The translations under genes and the position numbers were made by a program. From a virus, in IMG/VR virus record IMGVR_UViG_3300044811_000118, positions 1 through 36,871 of that record: a stretch of DNA of 36,871 bases. One strand, 5' to 3'. Below the pieces are notes generated by a model that was not told where the DNA came from, ran no database searches, and saw only the letters and a list, made by a program, of their open reading frames with translations. Shown here piece by piece: positions 8,331 through 17,672 of this stretch (the stretch's first letter is position 1; each line of letters opens with the position of its first letter).

Positions 8331-8881
8331 TATTTGAACCCTGCTTCCTTCGCCGTGCGGATCACTACGTCTTCCATCCGCTGATCAATACCTGCCTTCG
8401 ACGCCGCAATGGCGGGGAAGAAGAACGGGCGGGTCGCCTGCTCCCCGACACGGGTCGGAGGGTGCCCGGAGTCGAATACCGGATGCCGTAGCCCGCGGGA
8501 GAGCCCGATGCCTGTCTTCTTGATCGCCGCATATGCGGACCTGTTCACAGCCACCTTGCGGCCGTTGACTGTCTTGTACCCGCCCAGGGCGTTGATGGCC
8601 GAGAGTGCGAACACGTTCTTGTTGCCCACCTCGAGCGGGCGGGCGTGTGGAGCCGCCCGGTGGTCCACGATGATGCGAATTGAGGCCCCGCGTGTGGAGA
8701 AACGAGTTGTCAGCTTCACCGCGCCCGGGATGCGTGACGACCACCCAGCGGCGGAACGAACCCGCGCCACCGTCGCTGCGCCGGCCTCCTCCACCCCTGC
8801 GCGAACCTGTTTGCGCACCGAGGCAGCGAACTGCTTGTTGACGGTCGACAGTTTTGACGACAGGTCTGTGAGGGCTGTCAT
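8330..8881 (-). CDS. HK97 gp10-like tail/neck component
   Basis: A 183-aa basic protein starting at the ATG at 8881 (MTALTDLSSKL). An upstream extension in the same frame overlaps the major tail gene and is Arg/Ser-rich, so it was rejected. The helical N-terminus (residues 1-45), central beta region and a C-terminal ATRPFFFPAIAASKAGIDQRM helix match the HK97 gp10 type of tail completion protein: these end with a region where R-PFF-P is common. These proteins normally lie between the connector and the major tail gene; here it follows the major tail protein. Confidence 0.6.
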   Translation of the reverse strand: MTALTDLSSKLSTVNKQFAASVRKQVRAGVEEAGAATVARVRSAAGWSSRIPGAVKLTTRFSTRGASIRIIVDHRAAPHARPLEVGNKNVFALSAINALGGYKTVNGRKVAVNRSAYAAIKKTGIGLSRGLRHPVFDSGHPPTRVGEQATRPFFFPAIAASKAGIDQRMEDVVIRTAKEAGFK

Positions 8882-8891
8882 CCCCAGACCG

Positions 8892-10151
8892 TTAGACACT
8901 CGCGTCCGTGGATGTGTAGACGAACTGGATGGCCCCATTCGTGCCGTCGTCCTCGTGGGTGAAGGGAAGCGACTGGATGATCGTGTCCGGCCCACCAACC
9001 TGCGGTGAAGCGCCATCCTCAATGAACGAGGCCGGGCAGTACACCTGCAAGATCGCGCCGGATGGGTGGGTGAACTTCAGGTAAAGGCCCAGCGAAACGT
9101 CAGCAGCGTACGCGTCGTAGAACAGACGCGAGTTGTAGTCCACCGCAATGGTGGACGTGTAGTCGCGGAAGTTGTTTTCGAGCTGCTCCGACCGGATCGC
9201 TGACCCGAGACCGAACCTGTCCACCTTCAACGGGTTCGAGCCCTTCAGCGACACGCTGCGGACGTTGGCGACTGTCGTGCCTCCAGTCATGGTCCACACG
9301 CCCGACACGACGGAGGTTGAGCCTCCCTGGACGAGAGCACCCTGCGAGAAGTCCCACATGTTCGTGCCGGTCACGTACGACGCGGCCTGCAACGCCGCAG
9401 CCGACCCGTACGCCGCACCTGTAGCCGATCCGACGACCGAACCGCTAGCGTGCCCGTACGCAAGCGCTGGGACGGTCACCGTGTACGGGCCTGCGCCTGA
9501 CACGGCAGTGGTGAGACGAACTTCCTTCGTCACCCCCGTGCCGATGGTGATGTACGTCCCTGCCGGGATGGACGCAACAGTCGAAATGGTGGTCGCCGCA
9601 GCCGCCGACAGGGCGGCCAAGGCGGTGGCGGTGATCGAGTTGCCCGAGGTGGCCTCATCGAGCGCATCGATGGTCAACTTGATACCGACCTGCTGGTTCT
9701 GCTGCGCCGTCAGTTCCCACCCGGTGATCTTGCACCCCGGGTAGGTGAACGCTTCCGGAGCCAGAACACCGGAAGTGTCGGGCTTCACAAGCTGTGTGGT
9801 GAACGCCTTGCCCTGCAACGATCCGGTGTTGTGAATCTGCTGGTACAAGCCACCACCCAACGAGGTGGGCGTGGTCGAGAATGACCCGAGCATGTGCTGA
9901 AGGAACAGCCCAAACCCTGAGGTGGGGATGTCGAAGGCGAGGTCCCCGGCAGCCTGCCGGGCGACATAGTTGCGCCGCGACTGCAACCGCACCAACGCGC
10001 CACCACGCAAACCCTGCCCCTGCACGGCAGTCTTCTTCATCTTCATCGTCTCGGAGTTGAACTCCGTGAAACGAGTCACCGCAACCGGCGTGCCCGGGGT
10101 CGTCTCAGTCGCGATGCCGAGGGTGGCGCTGATGCCAGAACCAACAGCCAT
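8892..10151 (-). CDS. Major tail (tube) protein
   Basis: A 419-aa tube subunit. The N-terminus (VGSGISATLGIATETTPGTP, FTEFNSETM) and the strongly beta sequence are typical of actinophage major tail proteins; the late motif FTHPSGAILQVYCPASF and the end IQSLPFTHEDD support this. Residues about 170-245 look like an inserted beta module (IPAGTYITIGTG, VPALAYGHASGSVV) resembling the end of the fibre-like protein at 3407-4879. Strong AAGGAG ribosome site; its ATG overlaps the stop of the preceding gene by one base. Polymerises into the tail tube around the tape measure. Confidence 0.85.
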   Translation of the reverse strand: MAVGSGISATLGIATETTPGTPVAVTRFTEFNSETMKMKKTAVQGQGLRGGALVRLQSRRNYVARQAAGDLAFDIPTSGFGLFLQHMLGSFSTTPTSLGGGLYQQIHNTGSLQGKAFTTQLVKPDTSGVLAPEAFTYPGCKITGWELTAQQNQQVGIKLTIDALDEATSGNSITATALAALSAAAATTISTVASIPAGTYITIGTGVTKEVRLTTAVSGAGPYTVTVPALAYGHASGSVVGSATGAAYGSAAALQAASYVTGTNMWDFSQGALVQGGSTSVVSGVWTMTGGTTVANVRSVSLKGSNPLKVDRFGLGSAIRSEQLENNFRDYTSTIAVDYNSRLFYDAYAADVSLGLYLKFTHPSGAILQVYCPASFIEDGASPQVGGPDTIIQSLPFTHEDDGTNGAIQFVYTSTDASV

Positions 10152-10483
10152 TAGATTTCTCCTTCAGTGGTGGCCTCAGCCGTGGTGGATGCTGCGATCG
10201 TTGCGGCTGAGAACTCCCCGACTGTCTCGGTGCCCTCGTGATCCACGATGTGGGCCGCGTTCTCCGCGGTGACTTCTTCGTCGGTGGGCTCACCCACCAC
10301 GACAGCGCCCCTGCGTCCTCGGGGAGGCTTGGCCTCCGAGACGAGCTCGAAGTGTGGCTGCTCCGCCAGCGAGTCGTCATACACATCAGGTACGGTGAAC
10401 GACTCACCCACCGCGACGTGATGCCACTGCCCATCGACAGTGACGCTGCGGTCATCCGCAGACACATTCTTGAAAGTCGACAT
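10151..10483 (-). CDS. Small acidic structural/connector-region protein, unknown
   Basis: A 110-aa protein with AAGGAAC ribosome site before the ATG at 10483. The first ~45 residues form a small beta domain (SVTVDGQWHHVAVGESFTVP) and the rest is acidic and disordered (EEVTAENAAHIVDHEGTET). Small proteins of this type are common between the tail terminator and the major tail gene. A head-tail joining or tail role is inferred from position only. Confidence 0.6.
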   Translation of the reverse strand: MSTFKNVSADDRSVTVDGQWHHVAVGESFTVPDVYDDSLAEQPHFELVSEAKPPRGRRGAVVVGEPTDEEVTAENAAHIVDHEGTETVGEFSAATIAASTTAEATTEGEI

Positions 10484-10491
10484 GTTGTTCC

Positions 10492-10989
10492 TTACGGGAT
10501 GTAGTGGTTTCGGCAATGGATGGGGAAGGAAAGCCACGCCATGTGGGTGGCCCCGGTTTCGTCGTCAATGTCCTGGTTGAGGATGACGCTCGAGATCTCG
10601 GCAACACGGCCCTGCAATAGCAGCCCGCCGAGGGTCCGATCAGTGGCAATGAAATGAGCGACCACATCGAAAAGGGCCAACGCGGCATCCCGGGCCGGCT
10701 TCATCGTGGGCCCGGGACGGTACGCGTACACGAAACAAGGGATTTCGTAGTCCTCGGTGGCACGGCCAGCGCCGAGGACGAGAAGCTGTTGGGAGCCCGT
10801 TTGAGCGGTCACAGAGTCCGGCTCGGCCTTGCCAATGACAACCATCGACTGCGAGGCCTTGGTTGCGATGCCGTCAATGACAACGGCTGACGGATCCGCG
10901 GCTTGCAGTGCGGCAAGCAGTGTGGTCGCCTGGATCGGGTTGGTGCCGGCAACGAAGTAGTCGATCGCCCCGCCAATGGAGGTGCCCAT
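10492..10989 (-). CDS. Tail terminator-like protein
   Basis: A 165-aa protein whose ATG (10989) overlaps the stop of the connector gene (TGATG). The segments GTSIGGAIDYFVAG and YEIPCFVYAYRPG, a central helix (PARDAALALFDVVAHFI) and late beta strands match the tail terminator fold (lambda gpU type), which caps the tube and joins tail to head. Position right before the tail tube genes supports this. Longer in-frame starts upstream overlap the connector and are unlikely. Confidence 0.65.
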   Translation of the reverse strand: MGTSIGGAIDYFVAGTNPIQATTLLAALQAADPSAVVIDGIATKASQSMVVIGKAEPDSVTAQTGSQQLLVLGAGRATEDYEIPCFVYAYRPGPTMKPARDAALALFDVVAHFIATDRTLGGLLLQGRVAEISSVILNQDIDDETGATHMAWLSFPIHCRNHYIP

Positions 10990-11837
10990 CAGAAGATCAC
11001 AGGGCCAAGGGCGTAGGGGGCCAACAGTTCGTTCACCCGGTTCGGAACCCAATACCCGATCGAGCCCACCGCGCCTGCGTCGTCATTCTGGCCGGGGTTG
11101 GTGAACGAGACCGAGCGGGGCTGTTGCCCGTTCTGCCACCAATGCCTGATCAGTTCACCAGTCGCATCGGTGATGTCCTGCGGGAGCGGGTTGATGCCCT
11201 GCTTGTAGGTGACGGCCACGTTTCCGTCACCGTCAGGGAAACAGCTTGTGAGCCCATTCGCCCTGCGGGTGATTTTGTGCGTGTTCCGGTCCCATGTGTA
11301 CCCGAACTGGGTTGCGCCGCCCGCACCGAGCGGCTGTTCAGTGAGGGTGAAGGTGGTCGTTCCGAGGGTTTCCGTGATCGTTGTGATCGACTGCACCCAC
11401 CGGACCATCAGCACGACGGTCTCGCGGTTGCCGTCGAAGTAGTCGGTGCGTGACTGGCCCATCAGCGGGCCTGTGATGTTTTGGATCACATCCGTTGCCG
11501 ACTGCATGAACCGCAGCAGCTTCGCCGTGGCCGTGGTGTCTGTGGCCGAAATGTTGAGCTGGTCACGCAGATCACCCAACGAGATCAGGCTTCGCGTAGG
11601 CGCAGCAACAGAGAACTGGTCCACGTAAACATCAACGACCGCACCGGACGCCACCCACGTCAGCAGGTACACGCCCACCTGCACTGCCGGCACCGTCGAC
11701 GTGTACACGGGCGCTGCGGTGGTGACCACTGTGGGGGTCGACGTGGTCCCGTCCGGCGCTGTGACGGTCAACACGACCGTCGCGGCCAGGGGTGCCGTGT
11801 AGGACGCGGAGTAGATGTCGCCCTGCAAAATCGACAT
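10989..11837 (-). CDS. Head-tail connector/adaptor protein
   Basis: A 282-aa protein. Residues 1-85 are a beta-rich Ig-like module; residues about 86-282 hold the gp6/gp15-like adaptor: SLGDLRDQLNISATDTTA is the hallmark helix start, followed by an LRFMQSATDVIQNITG helix and beta strands. It lies downstream of capsid and a 49-aa gene, as the first neck gene. Forms a ring beneath the portal. The N-terminal Ig-like extension is an addition to the minimal adaptor. Confidence 0.75.
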   Translation of the reverse strand: MSILQGDIYSASYTAPLAATVVLTVTAPDGTTSTPTVVTTAAPVYTSTVPAVQVGVYLLTWVASGAVVDVYVDQFSVAAPTRSLISLGDLRDQLNISATDTTATAKLLRFMQSATDVIQNITGPLMGQSRTDYFDGNRETVVLMVRWVQSITTITETLGTTTFTLTEQPLGAGGATQFGYTWDRNTHKITRRANGLTSCFPDGDGNVAVTYKQGINPLPQDITDATGELIRHWWQNGQQPRSVSFTNPGQNDDAGAVGSIGYWVPNRVNELLAPYALGPVIF

Positions 11838-11846
11838 CAGGCGTCC

Positions 11847-11996
11847 CTACTTCTTGTCGAGGTCGGGGATGGTGGTGAACAGTGCGTCGCGGCCCTTCAC
11901 AACAGGGTCCTTGTCTGCGACAACATCACCCTTCGCGACGAAATGGTCGACACCATCACCTGTTGTGTAGTGAAAGGACTGGTTGGCCTGCTGCAT
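11847..11996 (-). CDS. Small 49-aa head-region protein
   Basis: A 49-aa ORF with an excellent AAGGAG ribosome site before the ATG (11996). It starts MQQANQSFHYTTGDG and ends with a Lys/Asp-rich PVVKGRDALFTTIPDLDKK tail. It fills the gap between major capsid and connector, where small actinophage head proteins (for example short capsid-associated proteins) are found. GC-rich third positions and the ribosome site make it a real gene; function unknown. Confidence 0.75.
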   Translation of the reverse strand: MQQANQSFHYTTGDGVDHFVAKGDVVADKDPVVKGRDALFTTIPDLDKK

Positions 11997-12063
11997 GATC
12001 TGCTCCTTGTTTGGGGATGCTGAAGGGCGGACACCCGAATGGATGCCCGCCCTTCAAACGGAA

Positions 12064-13497
12064 CTACTGGGTGACGAGCGTGCGGAACGCGCCAGGAACA
12101 ACAGCGTCAGCACCAACACGCCAGTACGCGAACCAGCCAGCCTGACCGGTCGGCCGTGCGGTCGAGGAGTCCTTGACCATCGGCTCGTACATGACCGTCA
12201 TGCCGACCCGGTCGACAATCGCGTACTGCGAGAAGTCACCAGCGACGGCGATCTTCGAACCGGTCGTCAGGGCGCTGGCCATCGTGGTCGACTCGTACAG
12301 CGGCAGACCAAGTACACGTTCCGGCTGGCCCGCACCGAGGTTCGTCCAGTACGACGAACCACCTGCGGTGTCGAACTGGCGGGTCTTGTTGATGATCGCC
12401 ACGTTGGCGATGATTGCAAGAGACGCGGCGTTCAGACGGAACCTCGGCGGGATCGCGGCCTGGAGCGAGTAGATGTCCGCGATTGCGTACGTGGCCACCG
12501 CAGCAGTCGTGACGGTCGTGGTCGCAGCGGTGATGATGCCCTTGGGCACACCACCGGAGCCTGCGCCTGTCGTGAACGCAGCCTCCTCGAGCCGGTCCTT
12601 CGCGTCCGTGAGAAGCACAGGGAACTGGCTCGCGAAGTCCGAGTCGCCCAGGACTTCATACGAACCGAACACCCACGCCGCCGCCTTCTGCGGTGTGATG
12701 ACAGGCTGCGCCACGGTCGGAGTGTTGTCGGTGACAACGCCAGCCTCAGCAAGCCATGCAGCGTTCACACCCGCCGACGTGACACCTTCCCAGAAGTTCG
12801 TCGTGATCGTCTTGATCTGCGAAATCTTCCGGTAGGGGTTCGCGGAACCAGCGTTCGTGAGCACGATCGTCGGGTCCAGCGTCACCGGGATCAGGAACCC
12901 ACCGTTCGCGCCTGTCAGGGACAGGGCAGCACGGACGGATGCCTGCTCCTCAGGTTCGAGGGCGTTGATCTCGCCCTTGTTCTTGATGACCTTCTTGAAC
13001 GCCCGGTGATAGTCGTCCGAGCCCGCGAGCAGAACGTGACGGGAAATCCCGCCATCCTCGCCCTGGTTCTCGTCATTCTCGATCAGACGCGTGACCTTCT
13101 CCGCGGCCTCATCCGACATCCGGTAGCGGGCACCCGATTTGGTTGCCGCCTCGACAGCATCGAACGCACGGCCGCGCATGTCATCGAACTCGATAGCCCG
13201 AGCCATGACGGCGCGAGTGGAGTCGAACGGGTCACGCTGCGTGCGCGTGAACACGGTCGGGCCGACAGCGGCACCTTCGTGCACGTTGGTGGGTTCGAGA
13301 GCTGCGGAGCGAATCGAATCGATCTTCTCCGCACGAGCCGCGAGCGGAACACGCTCGGTCTCGAGAGTGTCAAACTCCGTCTCGAGCTCAACGAACCGTG
13401 CTGATTCCTCAGCAGTGGCTTCATCGATCTCGGACAGGGCGAGCAGTTCGGTGCGAATTGCGCTCATGCGCTCCAGCACCTCATTGAGTTTTGCCAT
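12064..13497 (-). CDS. HK97-family major capsid protein
   Basis: A 477-aa capsid subunit. Residues 1-100 are a charged coiled coil (the delta/scaffold domain, normally removed by the protease) and residues about 190-477 carry the HK97 fold: GGFLIPVTLDPTIV, NPYRKISQIKTI, FGSYEVLGDSD, RLEEAAFTTGAGSG and a C-terminus with YWRVGADAVVPGAF. Strong AGGAGG ribosome site, and the ATG overlaps the protease stop (TAATG). Assembles into the icosahedral shell with the portal encoded upstream. Confidence 0.95.
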   Translation of the reverse strand: MAKLNEVLERMSAIRTELLALSEIDEATAEESARFVELETEFDTLETERVPLAARAEKIDSIRSAALEPTNVHEGAAVGPTVFTRTQRDPFDSTRAVMARAIEFDDMRGRAFDAVEAATKSGARYRMSDEAAEKVTRLIENDENQGEDGGISRHVLLAGSDDYHRAFKKVIKNKGEINALEPEEQASVRAALSLTGANGGFLIPVTLDPTIVLTNAGSANPYRKISQIKTITTNFWEGVTSAGVNAAWLAEAGVVTDNTPTVAQPVITPQKAAAWVFGSYEVLGDSDFASQFPVLLTDAKDRLEEAAFTTGAGSGGVPKGIITAATTTVTTAAVATYAIADIYSLQAAIPPRFRLNAASLAIIANVAIINKTRQFDTAGGSSYWTNLGAGQPERVLGLPLYESTTMASALTTGSKIAVAGDFSQYAIVDRVGMTVMYEPMVKDSSTARPTGQAGWFAYWRVGADAVVPGAFRTLVTQ

Positions 13498-14384
13498 TAG
13501 CTTTTGCCTCCTAGGCTGTTTGCGGCGAGAATTTCTCTCGTCCGCCGTGACATGGACATCCGACCCGAGTGCATTTGCGGCTCGTCGGTGCCGGCACCTG
13601 GAGGTGTGGCGGACCCTGCCGGCGCGGCTTCGAGGCGCGTGGCAAGGGAAGAAAGGCGGGACAGGAACTCGTCGTCCTCGTCGGGGTTCGATCCGAGAAT
13701 TTCGGATAGGACTGTGCGGGCCTGCGCGAGAGTGGCATCGCTGCGCGACAGGGCGGCAACGATCGGCTCGAGCGCAACATCGTCGGTGAGGGTGCCGAGG
13801 ATCAGGGGCAGCAGCGCCCTGTCGGCGTCGGTGAGGGACCGGACGCCCATGATCGCCGCATCCGGGTAGGCGGGGAATGGGGTCGGGCCGTACTCGCGAA
13901 GGTTGATCTCCAGACGCGTAACCAACGTGCGCGCGCCCGTGGCGTCGGCGCGGAACCCACCCCGAGGTTTCACCTTGTCGGAGCGCACGAACGCGCCCAT
14001 GAAGGACTGCGCCCGGAGGGAATCGGACTTGATCGCCTCAAGCGTGGCCTCGCCCAGCGGAGTGCTGTTGTACCTGGTCACGGTCAGCAGGCCACGGCTA
14101 TCCGCGCGCACCTCGAGCGGCGTGCCGATCGGCATCGACCCGGAGTCGGAGGGTGTTCCAAAGATCGTCATGCCGTGGTTGTAGAGCACAGAGAACCGTG
14201 TGCCCTTGTCCGCAATGGTCTTGTTGAACGCGGACGGATCGATCCGCTCGGAGTAGCGACCGTCCACGTCAGAGATCGGGACTTCCTGCCCGAACACCGC
14301 GGCGTAGGCCTCGACCGTGCGACCATCGCCACCGGCACGAATCTTGATGTCCTCCAGGGGGAACGATCGTGTGAATTCGTTCAC
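13497..14384 (-). CDS. HK97-family prohead protease
   Basis: A 295-aa serine protease that matures the capsid. The catalytic set of the HK97 gp4/herpes-type fold is in place: His70 in LYNHG, Ser127 in RAQSF and Glu164 in NLREYGPTPFPAY. The N-terminal SFPLEDIKIRAGGDGRTVEAYAAVF is typical. Residues about 190-295 form a Ser/Ala-rich extension, likely disordered or a self-cleaved tail. GTG start overlaps the portal stop (GTGA) with GGAGG upstream. Standard portal-protease-capsid order. Confidence 0.95.
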   Translation of the reverse strand: MNEFTRSFPLEDIKIRAGGDGRTVEAYAAVFGQEVPISDVDGRYSERIDPSAFNKTIADKGTRFSVLYNHGMTIFGTPSDSGSMPIGTPLEVRADSRGLLTVTRYNSTPLGEATLEAIKSDSLRAQSFMGAFVRSDKVKPRGGFRADATGARTLVTRLEINLREYGPTPFPAYPDAAIMGVRSLTDADRALLPLILGTLTDDVALEPIVAALSRSDATLAQARTVLSEILGSNPDEDDEFLSRLSSLATRLEAAPAGSATPPGAGTDEPQMHSGRMSMSRRTREILAANSLGGKS

Positions 14385-15667
14385 TTGGTGCCTCCGGTTT
14401 CGGGGATCAGACCTGCTGGTGAGAGTTGTACGGACACCAGACCGGTGTGCTTGAGTAGGGTCATGTCGCCACTGGTGACCGCGGCGACAACTGTGTCGGG
14501 GTCGTAGCCGGCGTTCACTAGGTTCACCACGGCGATGGAGAGTTGGGCGTTGCCCTTCTGGCGCAGCTCCTCCGCGTCACGCAGGGCAGGAATGTCGCGA
14601 GTGTCGAACCACAGCTCGGCACCGTCGCGGATGGTCAGGAACTTCCCCAACGAAGCGCATGCGCTGCGCCACAGGGGGTGCATGGTGGAGTCAGCGAAGT
14701 TCCGGTAAGCGGCGGCGTAGTTCGCCATCGTGGACGCGTCGAGACCACCTTGCAGACCGGCCACGATCGGCGGCGTGCCACCAGCCGATGCGATTCGTAC
14801 CTCGCCAGCCTCACGCAGGGAGGAGAACTCCATGTTCTTGAACTGAGAACCGATGACGGTAACGTCCGCGCCCTCGTCAAGGAACAGGGTCTTGTTTGCG
14901 TTCTCCACACCGCCGTGGCTCGACTGGATCTGATCGCGGAGTTTCGCCATCCAGGCGGGGTCGACCTTCCCCTGATACCGAATGAGCATGTTCGGGGTGG
15001 CAGCGTTCTCGAAGAACTTCTGCTCATGCACCGACATGGCCAGGTCAGCGTTGATCTCCCGCACCACCGGAGTCAGCCACGACATCCCACGCCACGGTGC
15101 GATCGGATCAGGCACCGGCGACCAGTGGGCCACCTCATCGACCGGGTAGAACACCGGGTCACCCTGCCCACCCTCGGCGTACGCGTACCCCACAACCTCG
15201 CGGTACTCATTGCCCGTGTCTGGGTCGATGAGCTCAACGGAGATGATCTTTACCCAGTCGGGCCGCAACCGTTCCAGGCGTGCGTCGTTGATACGGTGGA
15301 TGAACGCGTTCCCGGCAAGGTCAGCGTCTTGAATCATCCGACCCAGCAGCTCCGTCGTGGAACCGCCCGGCCACGGGGACTCAAGCAGCACAAGCGTGGT
15401 GTCGCCCCACAGCTTCTTGTCCGACTTGTTCCGATACTGGAACGTCGCCTCACTGAACAGGCGCAGCCGCGCATTCAGGACAGAGAACACCGGGCCGTTG
15501 CCCTGATATCCGACAGTCGCATACGACATGAAGTCGTTACCGATCGACTCGCCCCCGACATTGCCGCCCGACGAATACGACTGCAGAAACCCCTTGCCTG
15601 TACCCGTAAAGTTCGGGTCGGTCGGGTAGGGGATGATCACCCCACGAAGACGGTCTATGAGCCTCAC
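14381..15667 (-). CDS. Portal protein
   Basis: A 428-aa HK97-type portal, the dodecameric ring through which DNA enters and leaves the head. Diagnostic segments: GNDFMSYATVGYQGNGPVFS near the N-terminus, DADLAGNAFIHR, PVDEVAHWSPVPDPIAPWRGMSWL, KFFENAATPNMLIRY, and FSSLREAGEVRIASAGGTPP towards the clip/stem. Starts with GTG that overlaps the stop of the small membrane protein (GTGA). Confidence 0.95.
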   Translation of the reverse strand: MRLIDRLRGVIIPYPTDPNFTGTGKGFLQSYSSGGNVGGESIGNDFMSYATVGYQGNGPVFSVLNARLRLFSEATFQYRNKSDKKLWGDTTLVLLESPWPGGSTTELLGRMIQDADLAGNAFIHRINDARLERLRPDWVKIISVELIDPDTGNEYREVVGYAYAEGGQGDPVFYPVDEVAHWSPVPDPIAPWRGMSWLTPVVREINADLAMSVHEQKFFENAATPNMLIRYQGKVDPAWMAKLRDQIQSSHGGVENANKTLFLDEGADVTVIGSQFKNMEFSSLREAGEVRIASAGGTPPIVAGLQGGLDASTMANYAAAYRNFADSTMHPLWRSACASLGKFLTIRDGAELWFDTRDIPALRDAEELRQKGNAQLSIAVVNLVNAGYDPDTVVAAVTSGDMTLLKHTGLVSVQLSPAGLIPETGGTK

Positions 15668-15816
15668 GGGCGTCCCTTCCCGTCGTCATGGAACAGGGCG
15701 ATCAAACCCAGAAGAATCGATCCGGCAGCGATACCAGCGCCCGGGTGAACCCACCAACCGAGACCAACCCCGACGCCAGCCGCGGCGAGAATCAAGAGGA
15801 TCAGGGGCAAGCGCAC
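15664..15816 (-). CDS. 50-aa membrane protein between terminase and portal
   Basis: A 50-aa protein: residues 3-20 and about 24-42 are two hydrophobic helices around a GWWVHPGAG turn, followed by a short HDDGKGRP tail. GTG start at 15816 with GAGGGG 6 nt upstream. The ATG further upstream in frame would add an Arg-rich stretch overlapping terminase and was rejected. Fits neatly between terminase stop and portal start. Function unknown; a holin-like or superinfection role is speculative. Confidence 0.7.
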   Translation of the reverse strand: MRLPLILLILAAAGVGVGLGWWVHPGAGIAAGSILLGLIALFHDDGKGRP

Positions 15817-15826
15817 GGGTGACCCC

Positions 15827-17365
15827 TCACAAGAAATAGATGGACGGTTCGATCGGCCGATATTGGGTGAGCGCCCACAGCGCGACTGTGGCCGCATACA
15901 GCGGCGTGATGTCCGACGCCGACTTACGACGGCCCCACCGCCAAGCGGCTTCACCGTCCTCGACGTTCTTCCGCGCCGCCTTCAACGCATCCGTGAGATC
16001 CGACTGCCCGATGTGGCGCAACCCGCCCGACTCGACAAGGTCAAAAAACAGCCCGCACGCGGCCGGCAAGTCAGCTGCCTTCACGAACTCGAGATCAACC
16101 CCGGCAGCCGTCAGCGCAGGAATCAGCGGCTCAGCCGACGAACCGGACACCAGCGTCAACGTGAACCCGGGCCGCGCTTCTTTCAGTTCGACCGCACGGG
16201 CTACGACCCACTCAACCCCGGGCCGATGATCGATCACACCGGCGCGTGAGGCCACCTCCAGGTGGGGCAGACCATCGGTGCGGTTCCCCGCTATGGCGAT
16301 CGACGCCCACGCTCGGCTCGGTGAGACATCAAGAACGAATACCGCATTGCCAACCACCTTCGACGCCGGGTCGAGGCAGACGCCATTCCACTTCGCAGCA
16401 TCAATCACCACGCCCGCATCACCTACAGCAGTCGGCCAGATCGACAGGCGCTCCCGCAGGAACCCCTCAATGTCAGACTGTGCGGCTTCCCACTCAGCGT
16501 CGATCGTCTCGTGCAGGAGACGGTCCGTGCCAAGAGCCGGGTTCGCCTGCGCTCGAGCTGCCCAAGATGTCGCATCGATTGTGTGCTTCGGATCATCCGA
16601 ACCGGTCGGGGTCCACTCAGCCCACGCAGCGCGCTTCGATTCGCCCTTGCGACCAACGTCGCGAATGCCCGTCCAAATCTCAGACGTGTTCTCCTCGGAA
16701 GGCACGGTGCCGGTGTAGATCAGTTGCCGGTTCGTGCCCTGCGCGGATGTCGCGTACAACATGGCTCGGTGCGCGAGTGCAGAGAACTCCTGCGACTCAT
16801 CGAATATCACACGACGTGGGGAGAAGCCGCGCCCGGAAGACTTCGACCGCGCCAGGAACGCCAACCGTGAACCATCACGCAGCTCGATAACGTGCTGCCC
16901 AGTTAGGCCACCATCCCATCGCACAACCTCGGCGGCGAGGTCATCGTTGGACTGGATGAGGTTCTTAACCCGCAGGTACGCCTCATCGGATGTCTTCAAC
17001 TCATGGGCAGTCCAGAGCGTGAAGTTCTTAAGACCGGGGCGTTTCGCATCGGAGCCGAACTGCCGCCCGCCAAGATGCGCCTCGAACAGCGACCAGACCG
17101 CGATCGCCTCGAGCCAACCACCCTTGCCATTCTGACGAGCGACCAGCGCACCAACGGACGACGCGGAAAGCAGCCCCTGCAAGGTAGCCAACGTAATGCA
17201 CACCAGCAGGCATTGCCACGGGTCAAGAATCTGACCACACATCGCCATCACATCGATGGCATCGCGCGCATCATCCTCATTGTCAAACTCAGGACGATGC
17301 AGAACCCTCGGCTTCTGCCTGCCGCTCGGCAGCACGCGAGGCGCGGCGAGCACGGAGTTCGTCAA
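15827..17365 (-). CDS. terL: Terminase large subunit
   Basis: A 512-aa DNA-packaging motor when started at the TTG at 17365, which has a perfect GGAGG 7 nt upstream; the longer frame to 17467 overlaps terS and is Arg/Ser-rich. ATPase domain: Walker A-like RQNGKGG (about residues 77-83) and Walker B RRVIFDESQEF (about 184-194), followed by the coupling segment YTGTVPSEENTSE. A nuclease-like C-terminal domain starts near VFVLDVSPSRAW. The gene overlaps terS by 77 bp. Cuts concatemers and drives DNA into proheads. Confidence 0.93.
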   Translation of the reverse strand: MTNSVLAAPRVLPSGRQKPRVLHRPEFDNEDDARDAIDVMAMCGQILDPWQCLLVCITLATLQGLLSASSVGALVARQNGKGGWLEAIAVWSLFEAHLGGRQFGSDAKRPGLKNFTLWTAHELKTSDEAYLRVKNLIQSNDDLAAEVVRWDGGLTGQHVIELRDGSRLAFLARSKSSGRGFSPRRVIFDESQEFSALAHRAMLYATSAQGTNRQLIYTGTVPSEENTSEIWTGIRDVGRKGESKRAAWAEWTPTGSDDPKHTIDATSWAARAQANPALGTDRLLHETIDAEWEAAQSDIEGFLRERLSIWPTAVGDAGVVIDAAKWNGVCLDPASKVVGNAVFVLDVSPSRAWASIAIAGNRTDGLPHLEVASRAGVIDHRPGVEWVVARAVELKEARPGFTLTLVSGSSAEPLIPALTAAGVDLEFVKAADLPAACGLFFDLVESGGLRHIGQSDLTDALKAARKNVEDGEAAWRWGRRKSASDITPLYAATVALWALTQYRPIEPSIYFL

Positions 17366-17672
17366 TGCTAGACCTCCGCTCAACGATCGCCTCAACCTTC
17401 GGAACGCCGAGCTGCGCCAGGATCGCCTTGAACGCCGACGCCTGCTGCCTCGCCTCCGCAAGCACACCGTCGAACTTCACCTCAGCCACACGGCCCGCGT
17501 CATCAACGAGCCGGAACCTCAACAGCTCGAGAACACCTTTGCCGGCGATAATCCGGTCCAAATCATCAAGCCGATCAGCAATCCGACCGGACTCGATCAA
17601 CAGCCCCCGCGTGCGCGCATCAGTCGCAGCGGTGATGAGCCCCCGCAGTCCATCACCCGTCGAAAGCTCCAC
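17289..17672 (-). CDS. terS: Terminase small subunit
   Basis: A 127-aa helical, charged protein immediately upstream of the large subunit. GTG start at 17672 with GGGAGG 5 nt upstream. Helices around residues 8-50 (GLRGLITAATDARTRGLLI) and 70-120 (LAEARQQASAFKAILAQLG). Expected to bind the packaging site and recruit the motor. Family not recognised by motif; assignment rests on size, helical content and position between HNH nuclease and terL. Confidence 0.75.
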   Translation of the reverse strand: MELSTGDGLRGLITAATDARTRGLLIESGRIADRLDDLDRIIAGKGVLELLRFRLVDDAGRVAEVKFDGVLAEARQQASAFKAILAQLGVPKVEAIVERRSSIDELRARRASRAAERQAEAEGSASS

